A stretch of DNA of 64,000 nucleotides, taken from positions 124,001-188,000 of the forward strand of contig NZ_JAIQDI010000002.1 of NCBI RefSeq assembly GCF_020034665.1, in the 5' to 3' direction. The notes under the pieces were generated by a model. The model searched no databases and had not been told where the DNA came from. It saw only the letters and a list, made by a program, of their open reading frames with translations. Positions 26,398-35,084 of the stretch are shown here, in pieces (position 1 is the first letter of the stretch; each line of letters begins with the position of its first letter). The translations under genes and the position numbers were made by a program. The stretch is from Niabella beijingensis (GTDB lineage Bacteria; Bacteroidota; Bacteroidia; Chitinophagales; Chitinophagaceae).

Positions 26398-26814
26398 ATG
26401 GTTACAAAAAAAATCATGCTGGGAGTGGCTGCTATAGCCACTGCCACTGCGCTGGTATTTGGCGCCAGCAGTTTTGATAAAAAGCCGGCAGAAAAAAAGC
26501 AAACTGAAAAAAAAGCAGAGGTTAAACCAGCAGTTTTTGCCAATACCTATTTCAAATATAACGGTCCCGATGAATCAGCTGCAAATTTGAAAAGTAGTGC
26601 CAACTGGACTGAAATCACAACAGGGCTGCCCGAAGAAAATCCATGCGATCCCGGAACAATTGTATGTGTTTCACATTTAGACAATACCACTCTGCAAGCG
26701 CAGTCCGGTACAACTAATAAAGATAAGTTTGTTAGTTACTTGAACAGGATGGATGTAAATCCGGTAACTTATGTGCAGGCAAATTCTGATTATGAAAAAG
26801 AAGAAACAGAATAG
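26398..26814 (+). CDS. Small exported protein, DUF6520-like
   Basis: 138 aa. A Sec-type signal covers residues 1-25 (K-K-I-M-L-G-V-A-A-I-A), followed by a Lys/Glu-rich linker (E-K-K-Q-T-E-K-K-A-E) and a domain with N-T-Y-F-K-Y near 49-54, two cysteines (C-D-P-G-T-I-V-C) and a W-T-E-I-T-T strand. Small Bacteroidota proteins of this design (signal, F-K/F-Y strand, Cys pair) are assigned to DUF6520 and similar families; assignment is tentative. It ends at a strong bidirectional terminator shared with the convergent SusD gene. Confidence 0.7.
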   Translation: MVTKKIMLGVAAIATATALVFGASSFDKKPAEKKQTEKKAEVKPAVFANTYFKYNGPDESAANLKSSANWTEITTGLPEENPCDPGTIVCVSHLDNTTLQAQSGTTNKDKFVSYLNRMDVNPVTYVQANSDYEKEETE

Positions 26815-26825
26815 TTTTAGCACCT

Positions 26826-26860
26826 AATAAGAAAGGCGCCAATTGAGCGCCTTTCTTATT
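26826..26860. terminator. Bidirectional terminator between the DUF6520-like and SusD genes
   Basis: A 14-bp perfect stem, AATAAGAAAGGCGC at 26826-26839 with its complement at 26847-26860 and a 7-nt loop, has A/T-rich flanks on both sides. It is 11 bp after the stop of the plus-strand gene. Confidence 0.8.
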
Positions 26861-26893
26861 TATCCTTACATACATACTACAATCTGTGCTTCG

Positions 26894-28285
26894 CTAACGC
26901 TCATTTTGCACCATTCCTGACAGGGATATAACATCTTTAGGAATTGGCAAGGCGAAACGTTTATCGTTGGGTAAAAGTGTAAAGGCAGAATTGTTTACTT
27001 GTCTCACTAAACTGATATCGGCATTCTCCTTATTTAACCGCTTAATATCCATCCAGCGCAGCCCTCTAAACACTAACTCCTTCCGACGCTCTTTGAGGAT
27101 AATTATTAACGCATCTTTTGCAATAGATGTAGTGAAAGGAATAAAAGTGTTCCTTCGCCATCTTTTACTCATTAAATTATTTAAATCTTCCAGCGCCCCG
27201 TTAAGATTTCCTGTCCGGACATAGCATTCTGCGCGCATTAGATAAACTTCATCGAGCGCTACTCCATCATATGGAACGGAGTTGCCAAAATAGCTGCCTT
27301 TGAACCCAAATGATCCGGCATTCGTTCCCGTATTCGCTCTGAAATATATTTTTTTACGAAGATCATTATCGTCATATGATTTATATAGCATGCTGTCAAT
27401 TTTCGCTTTTGAAATACTTAAGCTTGCAGGCGGCCCATACATTATAAAATTAGCTAAATCTTCAGGATTTGTATATCGTATCGCGGAAAATGGATAGGTG
27501 GCATTAACATCCAGTTCGTTATAGTCTTTCAATTCACTTCGTAATTGAAGACACGCATCGGCGTAATTTAAACAGCTATCATAATTTCGCATCCACAAAT
27601 AAGTACGGGCCAACAAAGCCATTGCCGCGGCTTTGCATGGACGTATAGGATGCACTGCATTGACGGGCAAATACCTAATCGATTCTTTAAGATCGGAAAC
27701 AACCTGATCATAACTTTGTGCAACACTGCTTCTTACAGATCTGGTATTAAATTCGGGGTCCAGCCGAAGGGGTATGCCAAGGTCAGTCGCTGCAGTTTTC
27801 GTGTCAAAGGCCTGCCCCCAAAGAGATATAGCAAATAAAAACGCACGGCCCCTAAGAAATAGTGCTTGCCCTCTTGTATTTTCCCAGTCTGGGATTTCAT
27901 TTGTTGAGTAGCTTATATTGTCAATTTGTGACAGGACCTGATTTGCCCTGCCAACCTGAGTATAACATCTGGCCCAATCATTGTCAATCCCATCGGCAAA
28001 AAGGTTGTCCTTGGCCCAGGTATATATATTACGCTCATTTTCGCCAAGCGTATTATAATCATTATCCAGCAAGTAAAAATCATCGCAACTAATTTGTCCT
28101 GCCACGGGGTCTTTCTGGTTTACCTGTAAATAATTGTCTAATAAAGATTGTAAGTCAGTCAGCGTTGATGGAATTACAAGACTTTGATTGGATTTTTCCG
28201 ATAAATATTTTTTGCATCCATACTGGCTGCCCCACAATATAAATACAAATAGCCACTGAATAATTATTTTCACTCTTATTTTCAT
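26894..28285 (-). CDS. SusD/RagB-like outer-membrane lipoprotein
   Basis: 463 aa. Signal with lipobox (Q-Y-G-C, Cys24). The family pattern is clear: L-T-D-L-Q-S-L-L-D-N near 42-51, R-G-Q-A-L-F-L-R-G-R-A-F-L-F near 143-156 (the TPR-like helix), A-L-L-A-R-T-Y-L-W and the C-terminal R-K-E-L-V-F-R-G-L-R-W-M-D-I-K-R. Forms the lid of the TBDR encoded just upstream (24-bp gap). It binds an unknown polymer or peptide at the cell surface. Confidence 0.95.
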   Translation of the reverse strand: MKIRVKIIIQWLFVFILWGSQYGCKKYLSEKSNQSLVIPSTLTDLQSLLDNYLQVNQKDPVAGQISCDDFYLLDNDYNTLGENERNIYTWAKDNLFADGIDNDWARCYTQVGRANQVLSQIDNISYSTNEIPDWENTRGQALFLRGRAFLFAISLWGQAFDTKTAATDLGIPLRLDPEFNTRSVRSSVAQSYDQVVSDLKESIRYLPVNAVHPIRPCKAAAMALLARTYLWMRNYDSCLNYADACLQLRSELKDYNELDVNATYPFSAIRYTNPEDLANFIMYGPPASLSISKAKIDSMLYKSYDDNDLRKKIYFRANTGTNAGSFGFKGSYFGNSVPYDGVALDEVYLMRAECYVRTGNLNGALEDLNNLMSKRWRRNTFIPFTTSIAKDALIIILKERRKELVFRGLRWMDIKRLNKENADISLVRQVNNSAFTLLPNDKRFALPIPKDVISLSGMVQNER

Positions 28286-28309
28286 GATTTATATTTTTTG
28301 TAGATTAAT

Positions 28310-31300
28310 TTAAAAACCGATTCTCATTCCAAGTGCTATATTCTTTGGCTCCGGAATTGTTGTATTACTATAGTCGGGATCGATATTGTATTTATTCTTT
28401 TTCCAAACCAAACCAACATTGTTGCAGATAATGTAAAAATCTGCACTATGGATTGCACGCACATTTTTTAAAACGCTATTCTTTAAATTATAGCTTACAT
28501 TAATATACTGTAACCGTATGTGATCGCCCGGTGTAGCAAGGACCTGTGAACCCTGATAGAAATTATCCCGGCTGGTATTTACTGGGTAGGCAAAGGAAGG
28601 AACAGAGGTGTTCATTTCGTCTCCCGGGTGCTGCCAGCGGAGCGAATAGTCTGAATGTCCCACTGAATTGCTGATGAGGGATGTGTAATTGATTGACTCC
28701 CTTTTAAAAAAATAGTCCAATTTATAAATGAGCCTTATTGTAAGGGAAAGCCCATTCCAGCTAAAAGTATTTCCCATGGACCCATAATATCTGGGTAACA
28801 GCGAGCCAATATACACGAGGTCAGATAGTTTCGTTCCATCCCCGGTAATTTGCCCATAATCCTTACTTAACGTTCCATTAAGATAGCCCTGTGGATCTCC
28901 ATTTTGTGGGTCAAGACCGGCCCACTTAAAAGCGAAATAGGAATATAAACCGTAACCTTGAACTATCGATCCTGTTCCGCCAACGAGGTCAGCAGGGCGT
29001 AATGATGTGATCTCATTTGCTTTTACCACTTTGTCAGAATAGGTATTGAGAATAAAATTGGTAAGCCACTTAAATTTTCCTGTCAGATTTACGCTATTTA
29101 ATTCGATATCCCATCCGTAGCCTTTCATAACACCCACATTTTTTATAACAGTATTTAATCCCGTCCCCGCAGTTGATTCAATTGGTGCGGAGGCGTATAA
29201 ATCACTCATTTTTTTTGTGTAGTATTCAATGCTACCTGCTAATCGCTTGTTTTTAATAGACCAGTCCACACCCATATTAAACATACCCACTTGTTCCCAA
29301 CGCAAATCCGGGTTATAAAAATTGTCTACTACGGAATAGGGAGTTAATGTTAAGGGGTTAACATTGGAGTAGCGAATGGTGGTCGCCGCAACCTTTGTAG
29401 GATCGATATTGCCCTGATGACCATAGCTTGTTCTGATTCGCAAGTAAGAAAGCGCATCTATTTTATAAAATGATTCTTTAGCGATATCCCAGCTCAAACC
29501 AGTGGACCAAAGAGGCTTCCACTTGTCGTTGGTGTTTGCACCGAAAATATTTGACGCATCTCTTCGGCCACTTAATGACAAAATATATTTTCTATTATAT
29601 GTGTAGGCTGCATTCCCATATACAGAAACAAGCCGATCATTCCTTTTCTCCAGCGCCCCCGCCAAATCAGGAATAAATCCGCTTGTACCATAAGGGTACA
29701 TAGGGTAGCTGGTAGTATAGTCTACATTACTTGTTGTAAGAATTTCAGCGTTATATCCATACATGCGATGAGCGTATGAACTTGAAACCGTCTCGCTTGT
29801 TTCCATTCCTGCCAGGGCCGATAACTCATGCTTAGCCCATTTATTAGAAAAATTAAGCTGCGTGCGAATATTTTGCCCAGTAACTTCAGAACGATGCAGA
29901 TCAAAAATATCACCTTTTGGTATTTTATAATTTAATGTACCGCTACCATCAATCTGCGTAAATACATTAATAAGGTTCCTTGTAAAAAAACTGCCCATTG
30001 CAAATATATTTTCCATTTCAGTTGTCTGTTTTAAGTACCTGTACTTTACTTCAAGATTGAAATGTTTTAGAAAAATATAACGCAATCCGAACGTTGCATT
30101 AAGACTTTGAAGAGTTTGCTGATTTGACATATACTTGTAATCGTTTAGCGGATAGTAATTCCAGTCCAGCAGCTTTCCAGCACCAGCAGTATCTATGTAG
30201 CTCGAATTATAGTTGGTGTACACAGGTAATGGATTGCCTTTCCCATCGGCAAAAGATATGTATGGTGGCAACTGCCCGGAAATTGTAGCAATGCTACCGA
30301 AGGACGGGCGACCACCCGTTGTCTTACTCTGTGTGTAATAAGCGCTTACTGTAGCCTCCAGGTTCTTAACAGGCATATAGGTGTTTTCAAGTCTAAAGTT
30401 GATCCGTTTGTACTTTGCGAATAGCTCATCATGCCCGTCGTCAAAACCAGATGAAAATAACCAGGAATATATTTTTGTACCGCCCGTTACATTTACAGCG
30501 AACTGGTTGGTCTGTGCACCTGTATAAAAATAACGTCCGTAGTCGTTTCGGACATCCTGGCTTTTTAAGCGGTTTATTTCACTGTTGACCTGCTGATCCG
30601 TCAAAATGCCACGATCAGCTTTGTCCAGTAAATTTACAACAGGAGACAAGGGATAATACTGGGGGAAAGTCAGCTGAGAAGAATAGTACCCATTTTTGTA
30701 AAGAAATTTTTCAAGGTCGATAAAATCGGCAGAGGCAATATTTTTATTATAAAACAAGTCTGGTTTTTGGCCAATAGTTACGTTAGCATTTACCTCAACC
30801 GTTGTTGGTTTATTAAAGCTTCCTTTTTTTGTAGTGATAACAATAACTCCATTTGCCGCTCTTGCCCCCCAAATAGAACCGGCGGCAGCATCCTTTAAAA
30901 ATGTTACATTCTCTACATCATTAGGGTTAATGTTATTAATATCACCCTGGTATTCGAAATTATCAACAATAACTAATGGCTTGGCAATAGAAGTAGTAAA
31001 TGTGCTTAACCCGCGTATTGTGTACAATGGGGTAACTGTATTGCGCGCAGGCAATGCAGTATAACCATTAGAGATATATTGCAGCCTGTCTATTATATTT
31101 TTACCTACCTGTTCATTAAGCTTTTTATTGTCAATAACTGTAAATGAACCGGTGGCCCGTTCTTTCGGTATCTTCTGCAACCCGGTGCTTACTATAACCT
31201 GCTCCATTGTAGCAGCTGACCTTTGCAATATAATAGTTAGCGGATGTGATATGGCTTTTGTAAGAATCAGCGTATCAGCGTCATAACCGGTGTGGGTAAC

Positions 31301-31504
31301 AATAACGGTGTCGGTATACTTCTTTAAAATGAGAACAAAGGCCCCATTTCTGTCAGTTATGGCGGACTGGCCTTGATTTGCTAAAGTTAATGTTGCAGCA
31401 ACAAGCGGTTCACGATCAACAGAAATTACTCTCCCGGTGATTTGGGCAGATGCTACCGAAACATAAGCAAAAAAGCATGCAAACGTTATTTTTATTTTAA
31501 ACAT
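28310..31504 (-). CDS. SusC/RagA-like TonB-dependent receptor
   Basis: 1064 aa. Signal peptide 1-20, then a CarboxypepD_reg-like domain (I-T-G-R-V-I-S; T-D-R-N-G-A-F), then the plug with V-I-V-S-T-G-L-Q-K and the SusC signature L-V-I-V-D-N-F-E-Y with A-A-A-G-S-I-W-G-A-R-A-A-N-G-V-I-V-I-T-T. A long beta barrel ends in a terminal Phe (M-R-I-G-F). Forms a complex with the SusD-like lipoprotein. The substrate is not readable, but the neighbouring redoxin hints at a peptide or cofactor rather than a glycan, as no polysaccharide enzymes are nearby. Confidence 0.95.
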   Translation of the reverse strand: MFKIKITFACFFAYVSVASAQITGRVISVDREPLVAATLTLANQGQSAITDRNGAFVLILKKYTDTVIVTHTGYDADTLILTKAISHPLTIILQRSAATMEQVIVSTGLQKIPKERATGSFTVIDNKKLNEQVGKNIIDRLQYISNGYTALPARNTVTPLYTIRGLSTFTTSIAKPLVIVDNFEYQGDINNINPNDVENVTFLKDAAAGSIWGARAANGVIVITTKKGSFNKPTTVEVNANVTIGQKPDLFYNKNIASADFIDLEKFLYKNGYYSSQLTFPQYYPLSPVVNLLDKADRGILTDQQVNSEINRLKSQDVRNDYGRYFYTGAQTNQFAVNVTGGTKIYSWLFSSGFDDGHDELFAKYKRINFRLENTYMPVKNLEATVSAYYTQSKTTGGRPSFGSIATISGQLPPYISFADGKGNPLPVYTNYNSSYIDTAGAGKLLDWNYYPLNDYKYMSNQQTLQSLNATFGLRYIFLKHFNLEVKYRYLKQTTEMENIFAMGSFFTRNLINVFTQIDGSGTLNYKIPKGDIFDLHRSEVTGQNIRTQLNFSNKWAKHELSALAGMETSETVSSSYAHRMYGYNAEILTTSNVDYTTSYPMYPYGTSGFIPDLAGALEKRNDRLVSVYGNAAYTYNRKYILSLSGRRDASNIFGANTNDKWKPLWSTGLSWDIAKESFYKIDALSYLRIRTSYGHQGNIDPTKVAATTIRYSNVNPLTLTPYSVVDNFYNPDLRWEQVGMFNMGVDWSIKNKRLAGSIEYYTKKMSDLYASAPIESTAGTGLNTVIKNVGVMKGYGWDIELNSVNLTGKFKWLTNFILNTYSDKVVKANEITSLRPADLVGGTGSIVQGYGLYSYFAFKWAGLDPQNGDPQGYLNGTLSKDYGQITGDGTKLSDLVYIGSLLPRYYGSMGNTFSWNGLSLTIRLIYKLDYFFKRESINYTSLISNSVGHSDYSLRWQHPGDEMNTSVPSFAYPVNTSRDNFYQGSQVLATPGDHIRLQYINVSYNLKNSVLKNVRAIHSADFYIICNNVGLVWKKNKYNIDPDYSNTTIPEPKNIALGMRIGF

Positions 31505-31536
31505 GATCTTTAGTTAGATTTTAAAAAATGGGGGTA

Positions 31537-32553
31537 TTACAGCGGCCTGTCTTCAATGGTATAGGTTGATGTAGCAACTCCGCATACCAGCTGTTTGGAG
31601 GAAACAATAGTAATTCCAAGCGCATTTAGCCAACGCTTAACATCGGTACGGACGGCGTTCTGTAATTGATCACCTGTAAGGCTGCCGGGCAATACCAGAG
31701 AATAACAATAGGTGTTGGCACGCACCCAATCAGACCGTAGCCCTTTTCCCGACCATTTGTACCTATCAATATCTGTTACATTAAAATGTATACAGCTGTC
31801 ATCAGGAAATCCCAGTGAAAGTTTACACAGTTCAAACAATGTAGTATTGTAATAACGGGTTAAAGTGGTGCTGTCTTTATCATTAATAAACGTGCCGTTC
31901 GGGGCTGAAACGCCGTCCAGATGGGATGTTAAGGTGGAGTAATAAATGAATTTTGGCGGTTCAATATTACTATTGCTAAGGCTTAACAATGGCGCGTTGT
32001 ATTTAAAATCTTCAAGATCTCTTTTTATTGGCCAGTTAGCTGTTTCGTTTGCTAATAAATAGCTTATATTCTTTTCTGTTACATAATCGGACCCTGTTAT
32101 TGCTGCTACCACGCCCTGCCTATTTATCCATACAAGGTGCGATACAATTTTGTATGGAAAGTAATTATAGAGAACACCGCCTTTGTTGCTTAGCGCCGGG
32201 AATGCGAAGTTTTGGCCTTTACCAAATTTCTTAAACATTTTTTCTACTTCCGCCTGGTCTGCAAAGTCAGAAGCGGTTATTACCTGGAGTTGATCTCTGA
32301 ATTTTCTTTGAAGGCTATCCAGCTTAAAAAGGGTGTGAATGCAGGATGTGCAATATTTACCCCAAAAATCTATAACTACAAGCTTGCCTTTATAGTCTGA
32401 TAACTTAGCCGTTTTTGATTGGTAATTGTAAAGGTTGGTAAAGGCTATATCCGGTACAATATCCCCTACATTCAAGGGCTTAATGGTGCTTTCCTGGGCT
32501 GCCGCGTACAGGCATAAAAGAGCCCCTACGCTTGCCAGCATAAATTTTTTCAT
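31537..32553 (-). CDS. TlpA-like exported redoxin with C-terminal extension
   Basis: 338 aa. Signal 1-19. The thioredoxin/AhpC-TSA fold (about 25-165) has the active site W-G-K-Y-C-T-S-C with a CxxC pair and the V-V-I-D-F-W strand before it. The remaining 170 residues, ending T-Y-T-I-E-D-R-P-L, look like the DUF3738-type extension seen on similar Bacteroidota proteins. It would act as a periplasmic thiol reductant. It lies 32 bp before the SusC gene, and its ATG overlaps the stop of a frameshifted small exported protein (ATGA). Confidence 0.88.
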   Translation of the reverse strand: MKKFMLASVGALLCLYAAAQESTIKPLNVGDIVPDIAFTNLYNYQSKTAKLSDYKGKLVVIDFWGKYCTSCIHTLFKLDSLQRKFRDQLQVITASDFADQAEVEKMFKKFGKGQNFAFPALSNKGGVLYNYFPYKIVSHLVWINRQGVVAAITGSDYVTEKNISYLLANETANWPIKRDLEDFKYNAPLLSLSNSNIEPPKFIYYSTLTSHLDGVSAPNGTFINDKDSTTLTRYYNTTLFELCKLSLGFPDDSCIHFNVTDIDRYKWSGKGLRSDWVRANTYCYSLVLPGSLTGDQLQNAVRTDVKRWLNALGITIVSSKQLVCGVATSTYTIEDRPL

Positions 32554-32881
32554 AATAAATCATCGTTAGATGAAGCAATACTGTTTGGGAAACGGGTGGG
32601 CAAGGGTATAGGTGTAGCATTGTAAAAGGTGTTTTGCGCCCTGGAGCCGCCGGTGCAGGCGGGGCCGTTGCATGAGAAAACCGGCCCGCCGCCCGGCAAA
32701 TGATCATTCCGGATTACGCGGGTGACTGGCGTACCAGAAATTATATTGAGCCGGATAAACACCTCCCAAGTGGCGCACCTCTGGCCCGGCAGAAAAAGTA
32801 ATATGACTGATTCTCGCTTTCATTTATGGTAGAAGCGAGTCTCATAGCAGATATAAAGGCAAAAACCATGAGCCCTGTCAT
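32550..32881 (-). pseudogene. Small exported protein broken by a frameshift
   Basis: From ATG 32881 one frame gives a short signal (L-M-V-F-A-F-I-S-A-M-R-L-A) followed by Y-Y-F-F and stops near 32741. The -1 frame takes over near 32762 and continues with good coding character (N-D-H-L-P-G-G-G-P-V-F-S-C-N-G-P-A-C) to a TGA inside the ATG of the redoxin gene. Together they describe one protein of about 110 aa like other signal-F-Y-C-C small Bacteroidota proteins. The shift falls around a G-rich stretch (TTGGGAGG), so either a real mutation, a sequencing error or slippage is possible. The ATGA coupling to the redoxin suggests the gene was once, or still is, translated. Confidence 0.55.
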
Positions 32882-33153
32882 CTGCGCTGCTGGGTTCTGA
32901 CGCCCTTGGGACAGATTTATGCGACAGGAGCCCATGGCTTTTGCTATACACAAAGATATAACATCGCCATGAGCATTTCCCATCGTCTCGCCCAAAGTAA
33001 AAGTCAGAATTCGCAGCCGAGACTCTTTAAAATGCTATTTATGCAATCAAGTATGCAAGCTTTAATATCAATTTACATACTGATACAAATATACGATATC
33101 TTTTGTTTAATAAATAAAATGAAGGGTATTTTATTTTCTTATCATTTTGTTAT

Positions 33154-33693
33154 GTGTCAGAAGAAAGAAAAAATAATAGTACAGAATCTATTCGCCTCAA
33201 GGAATTACGTATAAAACTAAGAATTTCTCTTAATGCATTATATAAGATTACTGGTGTCTCAACTGCTACGCTGGCAAGCATTCAAAAAGGTTCGATCAAT
33301 TATAATAATGCGACCCTGACAACATTATCCCAAGCTTTTGGCATTGAAAAGAATTTATTTTATGACCTGACTGTTGCTGCTCCATCACGAGAGAAACTGA
33401 TATCTGCTCTAAAAAAATATGTAAAACAAATTGGAGTAGACATTGATGTTAAATCTCTGGTGTCAAAAAGCATGACTTCCTTTATCCTAACTGACTATAT
33501 TGATATGGGGTTTCTAAATACTTATAAAAGCACTGGCCAAATTATTAAAGAAATAGCCGCAGAATATAATGTGCAGCTAAAATCTCCTCAAACTTCAAAA
33601 ATATTGCTTACAAAGGCTGCCGATAATAATGGGGTTCTTGAAAAAAGATCTGGCATAAAAGCGAATACGAATGAATATAGGCGGAAGCGATAA
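33154..33693 (+). CDS. XRE-family helix-turn-helix regulator
   Basis: 179 aa from a GTG at 33154. Residues about 14-70 form the HTH: L-R-I-S-L-N-A-L-Y-K-I-T-G-V, S-T-A-T-L-A-S-I-Q-K-G, and L-S-Q-A-F-G-I at the end. The remaining 100 residues are helical with no recognised domain and end in a basic tail (N-E-Y-R-R-K-R). It is divergent from the redoxin operon and convergent with the 388-aa unknown, at the left end of the AT-rich accessory block. It may control the neighbouring defence-like genes. Confidence 0.78.
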   Translation: MSEERKNNSTESIRLKELRIKLRISLNALYKITGVSTATLASIQKGSINYNNATLTTLSQAFGIEKNLFYDLTVAAPSREKLISALKKYVKQIGVDIDVKSLVSKSMTSFILTDYIDMGFLNTYKSTGQIIKEIAAEYNVQLKSPQTSKILLTKAADNNGVLEKRSGIKANTNEYRRKR

Positions 33694-33764
33694 GTGAGTG
33701 GAGTTTACTCATTGAAAAGATTGATGGCACTTATTTTTTCCCCCCATACTAAAAATGCAAATAT

Positions 33765-34931
33765 CTAACTGTCATAGGTAAGGTTTTTAACTTCTTCAAG
33801 CTTCAAAATCTCTTCACCGAAAAATTTTTCATTGTGCTCGACATAATACTCTTCTTCATGTATTTCAATGTATGAAATAAAAGCTTCATCATATCGCTGA
33901 TTGTACTTACTTTCGCTTTCTTTAAATGATTTAAAGTCATCACTACTCCAAGACCAAGATTCTCTTTTGGATTTGGTGCTGGTAAAATACATATGAATCC
34001 CACCGATGCAATAAATTTTCGCAATTTTTTCTGATACCCTAGCTAAAACAACAGCTGCCAGATCGTGCATTGATAAAAGATGCTTTTGTTTTAAGATGTT
34101 ATCAATTTGGAGTTTGTCTATATATTGATTTTTAACGACATCAGCCGTATGAGGCTCTTTGGCTTCTTCTTGAAGAAAGAACTCAAGGTGGCCTATATAC
34201 AAATCTGTTTTTTTATAATTTTCAATATGATTTAGCCCAATATAAGTTTCGATAAAATTATCATCGTATCCTCTTGTCAACAAATCTCCGGTTCTCAGAT
34301 AAATATTTTCGTCTGATAGTAAAATTGGAAAAGGGTCTATTGTTAGCCGAAATACGGCGACTGCACCAATACATTTCTTTAAATATTCTTCAAACTCGGA
34401 GGTAAATTTACTATTATCCTCTCGCCAGTTTAAAGGATGGTTTCTGGAAATATAAAATGTTTTAAACCCCTGTTTATGAACATATTTGTTTAATTTCTTT
34501 TTAACCTTTTCTAGCTCCTCAAAATAGTCAGCCATTTTCCCTTTTATTTCAGAAAACACTGGTCGTTTTTCTTGTAAAAATTTAATCATTTGCCCGTACA
34601 TTGGGAAGGAGCTTTGGGTTTTCCATTTCTCCAACTCAATTTTTCGAGACTCTTCATCGTTATCTACAAGATAAGTCATTGTTGTAGATATTTCTAATGA
34701 CTGACGTAATGAGTAAAAGGCACAGTCAAAATAGCCCTTTTCAAAAAGGACGATGGCATTTATCAATAATTGATTAGATTCAAGTATAAATGTATTTGCA
34801 AGTTGCGCATCCAACCGCCCAGTCCAACTATGTTCAATATTTATTAAATCAAGGTAGTATCTTTCCTTGTTCTCAATATTAATAGGAATAAGATGTTGAC
34901 TTTCTCTGAAATTATTGAAGTTTGAATCCAT
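33765..34931 (-). CDS. Unrecognised helical protein, 388 aa
   Basis: Rich in Glu, Lys and aromatic residues, no signal or transmembrane segment, so cytoplasmic. Residues 55-95 (L-L-I-N-A-I-V-L-F-E-K-G-Y-F-D-C-A-F-Y-S-L-R-Q-S) resemble the helical hairpins of HEPN/AbiU2-like proteins, but no catalytic motif is clear. The next part has K-K-K-L-N-K-Y-V-H-K-Q. It is 153 bp downstream of the STAND-like NTPase on the same strand, so it may be a partner. The AT-rich base composition matches that gene. Function unknown. Confidence 0.62.
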   Translation of the reverse strand: MDSNFNNFRESQHLIPINIENKERYYLDLINIEHSWTGRLDAQLANTFILESNQLLINAIVLFEKGYFDCAFYSLRQSLEISTTMTYLVDNDEESRKIELEKWKTQSSFPMYGQMIKFLQEKRPVFSEIKGKMADYFEELEKVKKKLNKYVHKQGFKTFYISRNHPLNWREDNSKFTSEFEEYLKKCIGAVAVFRLTIDPFPILLSDENIYLRTGDLLTRGYDDNFIETYIGLNHIENYKKTDLYIGHLEFFLQEEAKEPHTADVVKNQYIDKLQIDNILKQKHLLSMHDLAAVVLARVSEKIAKIYCIGGIHMYFTSTKSKRESWSWSSDDFKSFKESESKYNQRYDEAFISYIEIHEEEYYVEHNEKFFGEEILKLEEVKNLTYDS

Positions 34932-35084
34932 AAGCGATCTATCAATTAAAAGGGTATTTAAAAATATTACATTTGGAGTTATTTTAATACTCCAATTTAT
35001 TTTCTTTTTTCAGAAGAATAAATTCTAATTAGGAAGAATAAAGCGTAGTCCAAAACTTGACAAAAGACCTTAATAAAAAAACAT

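Noticed and set aside
32480..32707. 75-aa frame on the minus strand in the redoxin upstream region
   Set aside because: Shadow of the frameshifted exported-protein gene in another frame.
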